A stretch of DNA of 64,000 nt, taken from positions 165,037 through 229,036 of the forward strand of contig NZ_SOAZ01000002.1 of NCBI RefSeq assembly GCF_004364155.1, given 5' to 3'. The stretch is from Fonticella tunisiensis (GTDB taxonomy: Bacteria > Bacillota > Clostridia > Clostridiales > Caloramatoraceae). Position numbers and translations under genes: made by a program. The notes below the pieces were generated by a model. That model saw only the letters and a list, made by a program, of their open reading frames with translations, did not search any database and had not been told where the DNA came from. Shown here piece by piece: positions 7,310 to 15,787 of the stretch. The number at the start of each line of letters is the position of its first letter. Position 1 is the first letter of the stretch.

Positions 7310-8567
7310 AAAAACTGTATTCAAGTTTAGCCCATTCTCAGTAAAGCAAAAGAAAGTTCTCACCTGGTGGCTGCCTAACTCTCCTGTGAAGGATAAGGAT
7401 GGAATAATAGCTGATGGATCAATAAGAAGTGGGAAAACCCTTTCAATGTCATTGTCCTTTGTCATGTGGGCTATGGAGAGTTTTGATAATCAAAACTTTG
7501 GTATGTGTGGTAAGACTATAGGTTCCTTTAGGCGCAACGTTCTATTCTGGCTCAAGCTAATGCTCAAGGCAAGAAAATATAAAGTAGAGGACCTGAGGGC
7601 TGATAATCTTCTTGTAGTTAGCAGAAATGGCAAGACAAACTACTTTTATATTTTCGGTGGGAAGGATGAGCGTTCCCAGGACTTAATCCAAGGTATTACT
7701 CTTGCTGGAGTTTTCTTTGATGAAGTTGCCCTAATGCCTGAAAGTTTTGTTAACCAGGCAACCGGTAGATGTTCCGTTGAAGGCTCAAAATATTGGTTTA
7801 ACTGCAACCCGGATGGGCCGTATCACTGGTTTAAGCTTAACTGGATTGATAAGCGTAAGGAAAAGAATCTTATATATCTCCATTTCACTATGGATGATAA
7901 TCTTTCCTTAAGTGAATCCATCAAAGCAAGGTACAGGAAAATGTATTCCGGTGTGTTCTATAAGCGGTACATTTTAGGTTTATGGGTAATGGCCGAGGGT
8001 ATTATCTATGACATGTTTAATGAGGACATACACAAGGTTCCTACAGTTGACAGGCCTTACACTGAATATTATGTGTCCTGTGACTATGGTACTCAAAACC
8101 CTACTACCTTTGGATTGTGGGGAAAGTATCAGGGGAAATGGTATAAGGTGAAGGAATACTACTATTCGGGAAGAGATCAGGCAAAGCAAAAAACTGATGA
8201 GGAGTTCTACCGGGACCTTGAGAAGTTTGTTGGAGACTTAAAAATAAAAGCTGTTATAGTTGACCCGAGTGCTGCATCCTTCATAGCAACTATAAAGAAA
8301 CATGGTAAATTTGCAGTTAAGAAAGCAAAAAATGATGTGCTTGATGGAATAAGGAACGTTTCAACGGCGCTAAATCAAGGAATGATACTCTTTAATGATT
8401 GTTGCACAAATACATTTAAAGAGTATTTTTCTTATGTTTGGGATTCAAAGGCAGCTCAGCGCGGTGAAGATAAGCCTGTAAAAGAAAATGACCATACATG
8501 TGATAGCGATAGATACTTTGTAAATACAATTCTGTTCAAAGGCAATTCAGTATCAGTTTTAAAATAA
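7287..8567 (+). CDS. terL: Phage terminase large subunit (PBSX-type)
   Basis: 426 residues. Walker A is DGSIRSGKT (about 43-51), Walker B is GVFFDEVAL, and the C-terminal RNase H-like nuclease has YYVSCDYGTQNPTTFGLW and KAVIVDPSAASF as acidic motifs. It is the motor that pumps DNA into the prohead and cuts concatemers. The length is normal for the PBSX/SPP1-like group. Start ATG lies inside the end of the small subunit gene. Confidence 0.95.
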   Translation: MAIVKRIKKTVFKFSPFSVKQKKVLTWWLPNSPVKDKDGIIADGSIRSGKTLSMSLSFVMWAMESFDNQNFGMCGKTIGSFRRNVLFWLKLMLKARKYKVEDLRADNLLVVSRNGKTNYFYIFGGKDERSQDLIQGITLAGVFFDEVALMPESFVNQATGRCSVEGSKYWFNCNPDGPYHWFKLNWIDKRKEKNLIYLHFTMDDNLSLSESIKARYRKMYSGVFYKRYILGLWVMAEGIIYDMFNEDIHKVPTVDRPYTEYYVSCDYGTQNPTTFGLWGKYQGKWYKVKEYYYSGRDQAKQKTDEEFYRDLEKFVGDLKIKAVIVDPSAASFIATIKKHGKFAVKKAKNDVLDGIRNVSTALNQGMILFNDCCTNTFKEYFSYVWDSKAAQRGEDKPVKENDHTCDSDRYFVNTILFKGNSVSVLK

Positions 8568-8582
8568 AGGCAGGTGAGGAAG

Positions 8583-10022
8583 ATGTTTGGATTGGTTTTC
8601 AATAATAGCATAAATATGATGACAGATGAGGAAATACTGGCCAATGAGATAAAAATATTTAACAGCTCTGAGGAAAGGCAGTGGATGCTCATAGGAGATA
8701 AGTACTATGATGCCGACAATGATATCAACGAAAGAGTCATTCTTAAGCCTCTGCCGGATGGAGGGTATGAAGAAGATAGGTCCAAGGCAAACAACAAATT
8801 AGCCCATGGATTTATGAAGAATCTTGTTGATGAGAAAATAGCTTATCTACTTACCAAGGATTATACCCTTCAGTGTGAAGATAAGACAGTTATAGAGAAG
8901 GTTAAAAAGGTCCTTGGAAAGGACTTTGGATATATTCTTGCAGGACTTGGTTATGAGGCAAGTAATAAGGGTAAGGCTTGGCTGCAGCCCTATATAGATG
9001 AAAAGGGACAATTTAAGATGATGATAATACCGGCTGAACAGTGCTGCCCGATATGGAAAGATAACAGCCATACAGAGCTTGATGGAATGCTTAGGTATTA
9101 TGTTATAGAAACTTATGAGGGCAGGCAAAAGAAAGATGTAACTAAGGTTGAGTACTGGACAGCTGAAGGTGTAACTTATTATATCCTTCAGGATGATAAG
9201 CTCATCCTGGACAGTGAGAAATACTTTGAAGTTGAAGAATATGGGCATTTTACTAAAGGGGATGAACTTAAAAGCTGGGGTAAGGTACCTTTCATATGCT
9301 TTAAAAACAACCGAAGAGAGCGCCCTGACATAAGGTTTGTAAAGTCCCTAATAGATAACTATGATAAATCTAGAAGTGACGTGGCAAATTTTCTTGAGGA
9401 GGTAAAAAATCTTATTTACGTGCTTAAGAATTATGGTGGACAAGATCTGGCCGAGTTTATGAGAGACCTTAATTACTACAGGGCAATAAAGGTTGATGAT
9501 GATGGCGGAGTTGATACATTAAACCCTGAACTTGATATCACAGCAGCCAAGGAGCATTATGAGCAGCTTAAGAGGGATATCATAGAGTTTGGACAGGGAA
9601 CTAATAAGGACCTTGATAAATTTGGTTCTAGTCCTTCAGGTATTGCCCTTAAATTTCTTTACAGTGGCCTTGATTTAAAGTGTAACCATCTAGAAACTGA
9701 GTTTAAAAGAGGCTTTAAGGAGCTTATGTACTTTGTGAATGTTTTCCTGGCTGAAACTGGACAAGGTTCCTTTGATGTTGATGTGGAGATAATTTTTAAT
9801 AGAGATGTAACCATCAACGAGACAGAAGCAATCAATAACTGTGTGGCTTCCCAGGGAGTAATATCTGATGAAACTATAGTTGCTAACCATCCATGGGTAA
9901 AGGATGTTGAGGAAGAAATGAAGAAGGTTACTGCAGAGAAAAAACAAAAGCTAAAGGAGCAGCAGGAGGCCTTTGGAATGAATATAGAGAATAACCCTGC
10001 CGGTGGCGGTATAAATGAGTAA
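8583..10022 (+). CDS. Phage portal protein (SPP1 gp6-like)
   Basis: About 479 residues. Features of the SPP1-type portal: MMTDEEILANEIKIF near the start, VDEKIAYLLTKDYTL, an NRRERPDIRFVKSLID stretch, and GSSPSGIALKFLYSGLDLKC late in the protein. The portal ring forms the unique vertex through which DNA is packaged and ejected. ATG at 8583 has GGCAGGTGAGGA before it; the GTG at 8574 is less likely. It overlaps the MuF gene by eight bases. Confidence 0.92.
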   Translation: MFGLVFNNSINMMTDEEILANEIKIFNSSEERQWMLIGDKYYDADNDINERVILKPLPDGGYEEDRSKANNKLAHGFMKNLVDEKIAYLLTKDYTLQCEDKTVIEKVKKVLGKDFGYILAGLGYEASNKGKAWLQPYIDEKGQFKMMIIPAEQCCPIWKDNSHTELDGMLRYYVIETYEGRQKKDVTKVEYWTAEGVTYYILQDDKLILDSEKYFEVEEYGHFTKGDELKSWGKVPFICFKNNRRERPDIRFVKSLIDNYDKSRSDVANFLEEVKNLIYVLKNYGGQDLAEFMRDLNYYRAIKVDDDGGVDTLNPELDITAAKEHYEQLKRDIIEFGQGTNKDLDKFGSSPSGIALKFLYSGLDLKCNHLETEFKRGFKELMYFVNVFLAETGQGSFDVDVEIIFNRDVTINETEAINNCVASQGVISDETIVANHPWVKDVEEEMKKVTAEKKQKLKEQQEAFGMNIENNPAGGGINE

Positions 10023-11559
10023 AGGCTATTGGGCTAAAAGGGCTCTCCGGAGAATGGATGAATATCACAGAGATGCGGACAGGGTAATAGGAAAGGTACT
10101 TGAAGCTTACCAAGGTTCTATAGCTGATATAAACGAGGAAATGATGAAGATACTTAACACTTATTCAAAGAATAGTAAACTATCACCTGAGGAAGCTAAG
10201 CAGTATCTCACTAACATTGAGAGCAAAGAGTACCTAAACAGGCTTAAGGAAAGGATAAAGACAATTACTGACGAGGACTTAAAAACTGAACTACTCAGAA
10301 GGATAAATGCTCCAGCATATCGGGCAAGGCTCACAAGGCTTCAGGCATTGAAGGAAAAGCTCAACATAGAAGTAAAAAGACTTGCGGATGTTCAAATAAG
10401 GGAAATGGAGCAAGGATTATTTAATACAGCTCATAGAGCCTATTACAGTACAATATTTGATATTCAAAGACGTACTGGTATAGGCTTTAGTTTTGCTGAA
10501 ATACCTGCAAAGCAGATAGAGGAAATATTAAAGAATCCCTGGAGTGGAAAGCATTTCAGTAAAAGAATATGGGGCAACACTGATAAGCTAGCAGTGGAGC
10601 TTGAGCATATACTCACTAAGGGTTTTATGTCAGGGGCAAGCATTCAAAAAATGTCTAAGGAAATAGCTGACACAATGCAAGTTGGTGAATTTGCTGCTAC
10701 AAGGCTTATAAGGACAGAGACAACATACGTAGCTAATATGGCAGAACTTGCAGCATACAAAGAGGCTGGGGTTGAAAAGCTTATGTTCTTAGCCACGTTG
10801 GATTCAAGGACCTCGGAGATATGCAGGAGCAATGATGGGAATATAATACCGGTAGATAAGGCGATTCCAGGTGAGAATATACCTCCTCTTCATCCTAATT
10901 GTAGAAGTACTACAATAGAAGTCTTTGAAGATGATGATTTAAGTAAACTTAAAAGAAGGGCAAGAGACCCTGTAACCGGGGAGAGCAAGACTGTACCTGC
11001 AAACATAACTTATAAAGAGTGGTATGAGGAGAATGTGGCCAATAACCCTAAAGCTCAGGCAGAGGAAAAGAAATTTAAGAATAGGGCATCGGATAAAAAG
11101 CAGTATAGTATGTATAGAGAAGTTTTAGGAGAAGATTTACCTGTAAAAGATTTTGCAGAGTTCCAGGATTTGAAGTATAATGATAATGAGGAATGGGAAA
11201 AGTTAAAGAGTGATTATAGATATAAAAACATGCTAAACAAAAGAAAAATAGTAAATGAGGATAAAAATAATCGTTCATTGCCATTAGAAAGCGAGCCTAA
11301 CTCTATAACTGATTTAATTTATGACGGGAAGGTAAAACAACGTAGAATTTATGATGATAATGGAAAAGCTGTAAAAGATATAGACACCACTGATCATAAT
11401 AAGCCTAAATATCATCCTATGGGAGCGCATAAACATGAGTATAACTACAATGATAAAAATCCTCGTGGTAAACCAGAATATTTTACAGAGGACGAGTTAA
11501 GGCAAAATAAAGATATTATTAAAGAAGGAGAGAATTATAATGGCAATAAATCTAAATGA
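10015..11559 (+). CDS. MuF / SPP1 gp7-like head protein fused to a toxin-like C-terminal domain
   Basis: 514 residues. Residues about 1-225 are helical. Residues about 230-305 are the MuF domain (TRLIRTETTYVANMAELAAY, TLDSRTSEICRSNDG, PPLHPNCRST). Ordinary gp7-type proteins end soon after this; here about 200 residues follow. The last 90 (KQRRIYDDNGKAVKDI, DTTDHNKPKYHPMGAHKHEY) look like the histidine-rich catalytic end of polymorphic toxins. Known MuF toxins are injected or released with the phage head and are followed by an immunity gene, as here. The toxin activity is inferred, and I cannot name the nuclease family. Confidence 0.75.
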   Translation: MSKGYWAKRALRRMDEYHRDADRVIGKVLEAYQGSIADINEEMMKILNTYSKNSKLSPEEAKQYLTNIESKEYLNRLKERIKTITDEDLKTELLRRINAPAYRARLTRLQALKEKLNIEVKRLADVQIREMEQGLFNTAHRAYYSTIFDIQRRTGIGFSFAEIPAKQIEEILKNPWSGKHFSKRIWGNTDKLAVELEHILTKGFMSGASIQKMSKEIADTMQVGEFAATRLIRTETTYVANMAELAAYKEAGVEKLMFLATLDSRTSEICRSNDGNIIPVDKAIPGENIPPLHPNCRSTTIEVFEDDDLSKLKRRARDPVTGESKTVPANITYKEWYEENVANNPKAQAEEKKFKNRASDKKQYSMYREVLGEDLPVKDFAEFQDLKYNDNEEWEKLKSDYRYKNMLNKRKIVNEDKNNRSLPLESEPNSITDLIYDGKVKQRRIYDDNGKAVKDIDTTDHNKPKYHPMGAHKHEYNYNDKNPRGKPEYFTEDELRQNKDIIKEGENYNGNKSK

Positions 11560-11779
11560 TTTTAAAAAAGCTATAGAGTTTGGTAGTGATATAGAGTTTA
11601 GATACAAAAATAAAGATTATACAATATTGCCGTGGACTGATGAAGGAATTGTAATTGGGCCTCAAAATACAGATGATGATACTATTTATAAAACAGCGGA
11701 TGAATTAATTAATAATCATAAAATTGATGGGAAATATATCAAAGATATCATAAATGATATAGAAGTTTTATTAATGTAA
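11540..11779 (+). CDS. Putative immunity protein for the MuF toxin-like domain
   Basis: 79 residues, acidic, overlapping the toxin-like gene by 20 bases, with GAAGGAGAG as ribosome site. The pattern DFKKAIEFGSDIEFRYKNKD, then a KTADELINNHKIDGKYIKDI helix, resembles small immunity-type proteins that accompany phage-borne and secreted toxins in Clostridia. A terminator follows at once. The role is inferred from position, size and charge. Confidence 0.6.
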   Translation: MAINLNDFKKAIEFGSDIEFRYKNKDYTILPWTDEGIVIGPQNTDDDTIYKTADELINNHKIDGKYIKDIINDIEVLLM

Positions 11780-11816
11780 AGGCACTTACTAAGTGAAAAT
11801 AGTAGGTGCTTTTATT
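11778..11816 (+). terminator. Terminator after the toxin/immunity pair
   Basis: AAAG-CACTTACTA pairs with TAGTAGGTGCTTT (one bulged G, one G-T pair), followed by TTATT. It overlaps the stop of the immunity-like gene. Confidence 0.65.
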
Positions 11817-11840
11817 ATGCCTGAAAGTGAGGTAAGAATA

Positions 11841-12050
11841 ATGAGTGATAATTGGAAGCATAGAAGTGAGAGCATGAGATGTAAAACTTGTATATGGTTC
11901 TGCCCGAAAGAGAGTCTGGACGGGGTTACACATTTGGGGAGGTGTAGAAGACATGCTCCTACAATGAATGGATACCCTGTAGTATTTGTAAATGATTGGT
12001 GCGGTGACCATAAGCTAAATGAAAATAACTTTATAGAACCAAATGAATGA
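11841..12050 (+). CDS. Small cysteine-rich phage protein, likely zinc-binding
   Basis: 69 residues from ATG at 11841 behind GAGG. Four cysteines and several histidines are placed like a zinc ribbon: CKTCIWFC, GRCRRHAPTM, NDWCGDHK. Proteins with this C-x2-C ... RCRRHAP ... WCGDH pattern are common in Siphoviridae. Function unknown. The upstream in-frame ATG at 11793 lies inside the terminator and is not used here. Confidence 0.65.
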   Translation: MSDNWKHRSESMRCKTCIWFCPKESLDGVTHLGRCRRHAPTMNGYPVVFVNDWCGDHKLNENNFIEPNE

Positions 12051-12054
12051 AAGT

Positions 12055-12079
12055 AAGTCTTAGCAATAAGGCTTTTTTA
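12055..12079 (+). terminator. Terminator upstream of the scaffold gene
   Basis: 8-bp stem AAGTCTTA/TAAGGCTT with a GCAA tetraloop, then TTTTTATTTT. Confidence 0.75.
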
Positions 12080-12133
12080 TTTTCGCCTTTTTACAGTAGT
12101 TAATTGCAGGCGTAAAAGAACAAAGGCTACAAA

Positions 12134-12172
12134 CTATCTCGTGGACACAACCACGGTAAAAAGTGAAGATAG
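12134..12172 (+). promoter_or_regulatory. Leader hairpin next to the scaffold ribosome site
   Basis: Two stacked helices, CTATCT/AGATAG outside and CGTGG/CCACG inside, end on the first bases of the AGGAGG ribosome site (12171-12176) of the scaffold gene. The structure could tune translation or stabilise the 5' end of the capsid mRNA. This role is inference. Confidence 0.4.
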
Positions 12173-12185
12173 GAGGTTTTGAAAT

Positions 12186-12743
12186 ATGGAGTGGTTAATT
12201 AAATTGCTTGAAAAGCATGGTGCCTCTGCTGAACTTATTGCAGCAATAAAAGAGGACACCAAGAATCAAAACTATATTCCCAAGGAGAGATTTGACGAGG
12301 TTAATAACTCCCTTAAGGAGCTCAAGGGGCAGTTAGCAGAACGAGACAAACAGCTCAAGGAACTTGGGGAGAAGGTAAAGGACAACGAGGAACTGACAAA
12401 ACAGATTCAGGCCCTTCAGGAAGCTAATAAAAAGGCTGCTGCAGATTATGAGGCTAAGATTAGAAACATTACCCTGGACAATGCCATAAAGCAGAAGCTT
12501 ACAGAGGGGAAGGCAAAATACACTGACCTTCTCATGAGTAAGTTTGACAGGGAAAAGCTTAAGATCAAGGATGATGGCAGCATAGAGGGGCTTGAAGAGC
12601 AATTTAACGCTATCAAGGAGAGTTACAAGGACCTATTTGAACAACCTATCAGTGGTAAAACACCAATCAATTCAGGTGGTTCACCACAGGGAGAGGAGCT
12701 TATAAGAACTCAAATAGCAAACGCTATAAACGGCAAATTTTAA
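12186..12743 (+). CDS. Phage capsid scaffolding protein (gp20-like)
   Basis: 185 residues. It is of the phage minor structural/scaffold GP20 type: a helical N-terminus (MEWLIKLLEKHGASAELIAA), a long coiled coil at about 40-105 (LKELKGQLAERDKQLKELGE), and a C-terminal DLFEQPISGKTPINSGG segment. Scaffold proteins guide assembly of the capsid shell and then leave it. It lies directly before the major capsid gene, as expected. Confidence 0.85.
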   Translation: MEWLIKLLEKHGASAELIAAIKEDTKNQNYIPKERFDEVNNSLKELKGQLAERDKQLKELGEKVKDNEELTKQIQALQEANKKAAADYEAKIRNITLDNAIKQKLTEGKAKYTDLLMSKFDREKLKIKDDGSIEGLEEQFNAIKESYKDLFEQPISGKTPINSGGSPQGEELIRTQIANAINGKF

Positions 12744-12768
12744 TTAAAGGAAAAGGAGATGTTAAATT

Positions 12769-13692
12769 ATGCCTAACGTATTAGAGTATGCAAAGATATT
12801 TCAACAGGAACTAGACAAGCAGGTTGTTGCAGAGGCAACCTCAGGATGGATGGAAACTAATGCAGGTTTGGTTAAGTATAACGGAGGAAACGAAGTCAAG
12901 ATTCCTAAGATGGTTATGGATGGACTTGGTAATTATGACAGGACCAATGGTTTCGTTGAAGGTTCTGTAACACTTGAATATGAAACCAGGACTCTTACTC
13001 AGGACAGAGGTAGGACATTCCAGCTTGATAGGATGGATGTTGATGAGACAAATTTCGTAGCAACCGCTGCAGCTGTAATGGGTGAATTCCAGAGAACAAA
13101 AGTTATACCTGAAATAGATGCATACAGATATTCTTCTATAGCATCTCAGGCAATAGCTAAGGGAAGGGCAGTTGGAGGATATACTGCTTCTGAGTCTGAT
13201 ATCATCAAGAAGCTTAAGTATGACATTGCAGAAATATATGATGTGGCTGGGGAAATACCTCTGGTAATCATACTGAGTGGAGCTATAGCTCAAATCCTAG
13301 ATACATCTACCGAACTAACTAAGCAGCTTGGAGTTGTTGAGTTTACCAAGGGAACAATCAACACCAAGGTAAAAGCTATTGATGAAGTACCTATCCTAAA
13401 GGTTCCATCAGCAAGAATGAAGACAGCTTATGTGTTCAATGATGGTAAAACTACCGGACAAACAGCTGGAGGATTCGTTCCTGCAGCCGGTGCAAAGAAT
13501 ATCAACTGGATCATCTGTCCAAGAACAGCGCCTATAGCAGTATCAAAGACCGATAAGATTAGAATATTTGAACCTGATACCAACCAAAAGGCTGACGCTT
13601 GGAAAATCGACTACAGAAAGTACCATGACCTTTGGATACTTGATAACCAGTTTGACAACATCAAGGTTAACATCAAAGAAGCTCTTGCATAG
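12769..13692 (+). CDS. Major capsid protein
   Basis: 307 residues. The start (MPNVLEYAKIFQQELDKQVV), the VKIPKMVMDGLGNYDR stretch and LTQDRGRTFQLDRMDVDET are typical of clostridial siphovirus major capsid proteins with the HK97 fold. It forms the icosahedral shell. The ribosome site is AAAGGAGATG. A short gene and a terminator follow. Confidence 0.88.
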   Translation: MPNVLEYAKIFQQELDKQVVAEATSGWMETNAGLVKYNGGNEVKIPKMVMDGLGNYDRTNGFVEGSVTLEYETRTLTQDRGRTFQLDRMDVDETNFVATAAAVMGEFQRTKVIPEIDAYRYSSIASQAIAKGRAVGGYTASESDIIKKLKYDIAEIYDVAGEIPLVIILSGAIAQILDTSTELTKQLGVVEFTKGTINTKVKAIDEVPILKVPSARMKTAYVFNDGKTTGQTAGGFVPAAGAKNINWIICPRTAPIAVSKTDKIRIFEPDTNQKADAWKIDYRKYHDLWILDNQFDNIKVNIKEALA

Positions 13693-13705
13693 GAGGGGAT
13701 TCTGA

Positions 13706-13849
13706 TTGTTTACGTTGCAAAGACTTAATGTAGTTAGAATAGTGGCTACTGAAGAAGAAAAGAAAAGGTTAATCGCGGAGGGTTTCAAAGAAGTAGCTTT
13801 GCAGGAGGAAGCAGAAGAAACTAAAAATAACAAAAAGGGTGGCAAATAG
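13706..13849 (+). CDS. Small prophage protein after the capsid gene
   Basis: 47 residues from TTG at 13706, behind AGGAGGGGATTC. Opens MFTLQRLNVVRIVATEEEKK and ends KNNKKGGK. Short proteins of this type, basic at the end and acidic in the middle, recur between the capsid and connector genes of Gram-positive siphoviruses. Function unknown. Confidence 0.6.
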   Translation: MFTLQRLNVVRIVATEEEKKRLIAEGFKEVALQEEAEETKNNKKGGK

Positions 13850-13861
13850 TCACCCTTTTCT
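13833..13861 (+). terminator. Terminator after the capsid block
   Basis: Perfect 9-bp stem AAAAGGGTG/CACCCTTTT with a nine-base loop that includes the stop codon of the 47-residue gene. The following tract is TTTTC TATTT, so termination may be partial. Confidence 0.65.
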
Positions 13862-13879
13862 ATTTAAGGGGTGATTAAT

Positions 13880-14179
13880 TTGACACAAATTGAAAGGTTA
13901 AAGTGCAAGCTTGGTATTGCGATTGATGATAATTCCCAAGACAACCTGTTGAATATTTATCTGGAGGATGCAGCGGATTTCATAACCTCTATTACAAATA
14001 CTGATGAGGTTCCAGCTAAGCTGCTATCTACACAAGAGGATTTAGCTGTAATGGCTTACAATAAACAGGGCATAGAAGGGCAGACATCCCACTCAGAAGG
14101 CGGTATAAGCAGGAGTTTTAGTGATATACCTGAAAGTATGATGAAGAAGATAAGGTCCTTTAGAAAGCTTCCGAGGTGA
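13880..14179 (+). CDS. Head-tail connector (adaptor) protein, gp6/gp15-like
   Basis: About 99 residues. Helical, with LEDAADFITSIT and SRSFSDIPESMMKKIRSFRKL, a pattern of the phage head-tail connector family that docks on the portal. The start is TTG at 13880, spaced 5-6 bases from AAGGGGTGA; an in-frame GTG at 13871 lies inside that ribosome site. It begins the connector set. Confidence 0.7.
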   Translation: MTQIERLKCKLGIAIDDNSQDNLLNIYLEDAADFITSITNTDEVPAKLLSTQEDLAVMAYNKQGIEGQTSHSEGGISRSFSDIPESMMKKIRSFRKLPR

Positions 14180-14183
14180 CAGT

Positions 14184-14510
14184 ATGAGGCTTAGAAAAAG
14201 GGATTTAAGAACAGTGTATGTAAGGCCTAGGGTGTCGGTTAAGGATATTGAAGGAGATATCGCTAACGATTATGGTCAAGCTTATAGGGTGGATGCCTCT
14301 ATACAACCTTTGAGCGGTCAGGTGGCTGCTGCTGAATATGGAGAAACTCTTAAATATATGCTTTCAATGAGGGTGGAGAGTATAGGAACCATTAAAGAGA
14401 AAGATGGCGTGTGTGTTTACGTTGCCCCTACTGAAAAGCCTGACTATGAGGTTGTAAGTATTAAGCCCTGGACTATTCCTGTATTGGAGCTTAAGAAACG
14501 AGGTGTTTAA
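14184..14510 (+). CDS. Head closure (stopper) protein candidate
   Basis: 108 residues. A beta-rich protein with the YGQAYRVDASIQPLSGQVAA segment typical of head-closure proteins that seal the portal channel after packaging. Its place between adaptor and gp10-like gene supports this role. ATG at 14184 follows GAGGTGACAGT. Confidence 0.65.
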   Translation: MRLRKRDLRTVYVRPRVSVKDIEGDIANDYGQAYRVDASIQPLSGQVAAAEYGETLKYMLSMRVESIGTIKEKDGVCVYVAPTEKPDYEVVSIKPWTIPVLELKKRGV

Positions 14511-14512
14511 TT

Positions 14513-14950
14513 ATGGCCAGGACAAGTATAGAAGGACTTGACGGGCTTCTTTTAAAACTTGAAAGTCTTGGAGGAAATACAGAAAAGGCTCTTGAGAAAG
14601 GCATAGATAAGGCTGTAAGGAGAGTTAAAAGAGATGCGAAGCTATTAGCTCCTGTTGATACTGGAAGGCTTAGAAATAGCATACAACATAAAACAACAAA
14701 TGATTCAGGGAAAATAGAGGGGATTGTATCCACTAATGTTAAGTATGCTCCGTATGTTGAGTTTGGTACAGGTCAGCGCGGAGAAAATGCACAAATAGAT
14801 AGACCTGAGGGAATATCATACAGGCAGGATTGGACAGGGCAAGATCCGCAGCCTTTTCTTTTTCCAGCACTGGTGCAAAATCAAAGCAATATCAAGAAGG
14901 ATATCATAAGCGAAGTGAAAAAGGCTATAAAGGAGGTTTGTGAGAAGTGA
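14513..14950 (+). CDS. HK97 gp10-like tail-completion protein
   Basis: 145 residues. The diagnostic segment is LLAPVDTGRLRNSIQHK followed by YAPYVEFGTGQRGE, typical of the HK97 gp10 family (minor tail/head-tail joining component). It overlaps the next gene by four bases and starts two bases after the previous stop, so the connector genes are tightly coupled. Confidence 0.88.
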   Translation: MARTSIEGLDGLLLKLESLGGNTEKALEKGIDKAVRRVKRDAKLLAPVDTGRLRNSIQHKTTNDSGKIEGIVSTNVKYAPYVEFGTGQRGENAQIDRPEGISYRQDWTGQDPQPFLFPALVQNQSNIKKDIISEVKKAIKEVCEK

Positions 14951-15312
14951 TTAACATAAAACCTCTGATTTTAAGTGCATTAGAAACAATATCCGGCATT
15001 GCTCAGATATGTAAAGATTTCCCCAAAGACTTTGCAAAGATGCCTACAATAACCTATAAGATAGAAGATAATAGCACTCACACCAGGGTAGACGGGAAAG
15101 AAGTGCTTTCAAACATTCGATTTCAGATTGATGTGTGGGCTGAAAGAGCAAGTGAAGGTTCGGCAATCTGTAGTAAGGTTGATGAAATTTTCTCTGGAAT
15201 GGGTTTTGAAAGGAACTTTTATCAAGATATCGAGGATGGAGAACTAAATCACTCCATCATGAAATATCATGGCATTGTTGACAGTGAAATGAAATACGTA
15301 TATCAAGAATAA
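14947..15312 (+). CDS. Tail terminator / tail-completion protein candidate
   Basis: 121 residues from GTG at 14947. DUF3168-like layout: an N-terminal helix, then a strand with IRFQIDVWAERASEGSAICS and a late helix. Its position between gp10-like and tail tube genes is that of the tail terminator, which caps the tail tube. Family call from position and pattern. Confidence 0.65.
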   Translation: MINIKPLILSALETISGIAQICKDFPKDFAKMPTITYKIEDNSTHTRVDGKEVLSNIRFQIDVWAERASEGSAICSKVDEIFSGMGFERNFYQDIEDGELNHSIMKYHGIVDSEMKYVYQE

Positions 15313-15324
15313 GGAGGGAAAAAG

Positions 15325-15735
15325 ATGTTAGCAAATGGAATAAAGCTTGGATATAAAGTTGGGGCTGAAACTACTTATACAAATTTAACTGGACTTCAGG
15401 AAGTCCCTGAATTCGGTATGGAACCTGAAAAGGTTGATGTAACTACACTTGATGATACTGTAAAGCAATATGAGTTTGGTATAGGTGATTACGGAGATCT
15501 AGAATTTACATTTAAATATGAAAATTCATCAGCTAACAGTCCTTATAGGATATTAAGGGAACTAGCTGATAATAAAACAGTAGCTGACTTTGAAATGACA
15601 TTGCCAGATGGTACTAAGTTTAACTGGAAAGCCATGGTCAATGTTAAATTAAGCGGTGGAGGTGTAAATGCACCAATAACTTTTAAATTAACAATGGCTT
15701 TACAGAGCGAAATAACTGTAACAGATCCAGCATAA
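15325..15735 (+). CDS. Major tail tube protein
   Basis: 136 residues. Signature LANGIKLGYKVGAETTYTNL, the VDVTTLDDTVKQYEFGIGDY segment and a closing VKLSGGGVNAPITFKLTMA beta-sheet are typical of TP901-1/phi13-type tail tube proteins. Polymerises into the flexible tail tube. The following terminator probably sets its high level relative to the tape measure. Confidence 0.87.
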   Translation: MLANGIKLGYKVGAETTYTNLTGLQEVPEFGMEPEKVDVTTLDDTVKQYEFGIGDYGDLEFTFKYENSSANSPYRILRELADNKTVADFEMTLPDGTKFNWKAMVNVKLSGGGVNAPITFKLTMALQSEITVTDPA

Positions 15736-15736
15736 T

Positions 15737-15765
15737 AGAGAGGGATATTCCTCTCTTTTTTATTT
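15737..15765 (+). terminator. Terminator after the tail tube gene
   Basis: AGAGAGGG and TTCCTCTCT pair around a four-base loop, followed by TTTTTATTTTT. Confidence 0.8.
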
Positions 15766-15787
15766 TTAATTAAGGAGGAATTAAAGT

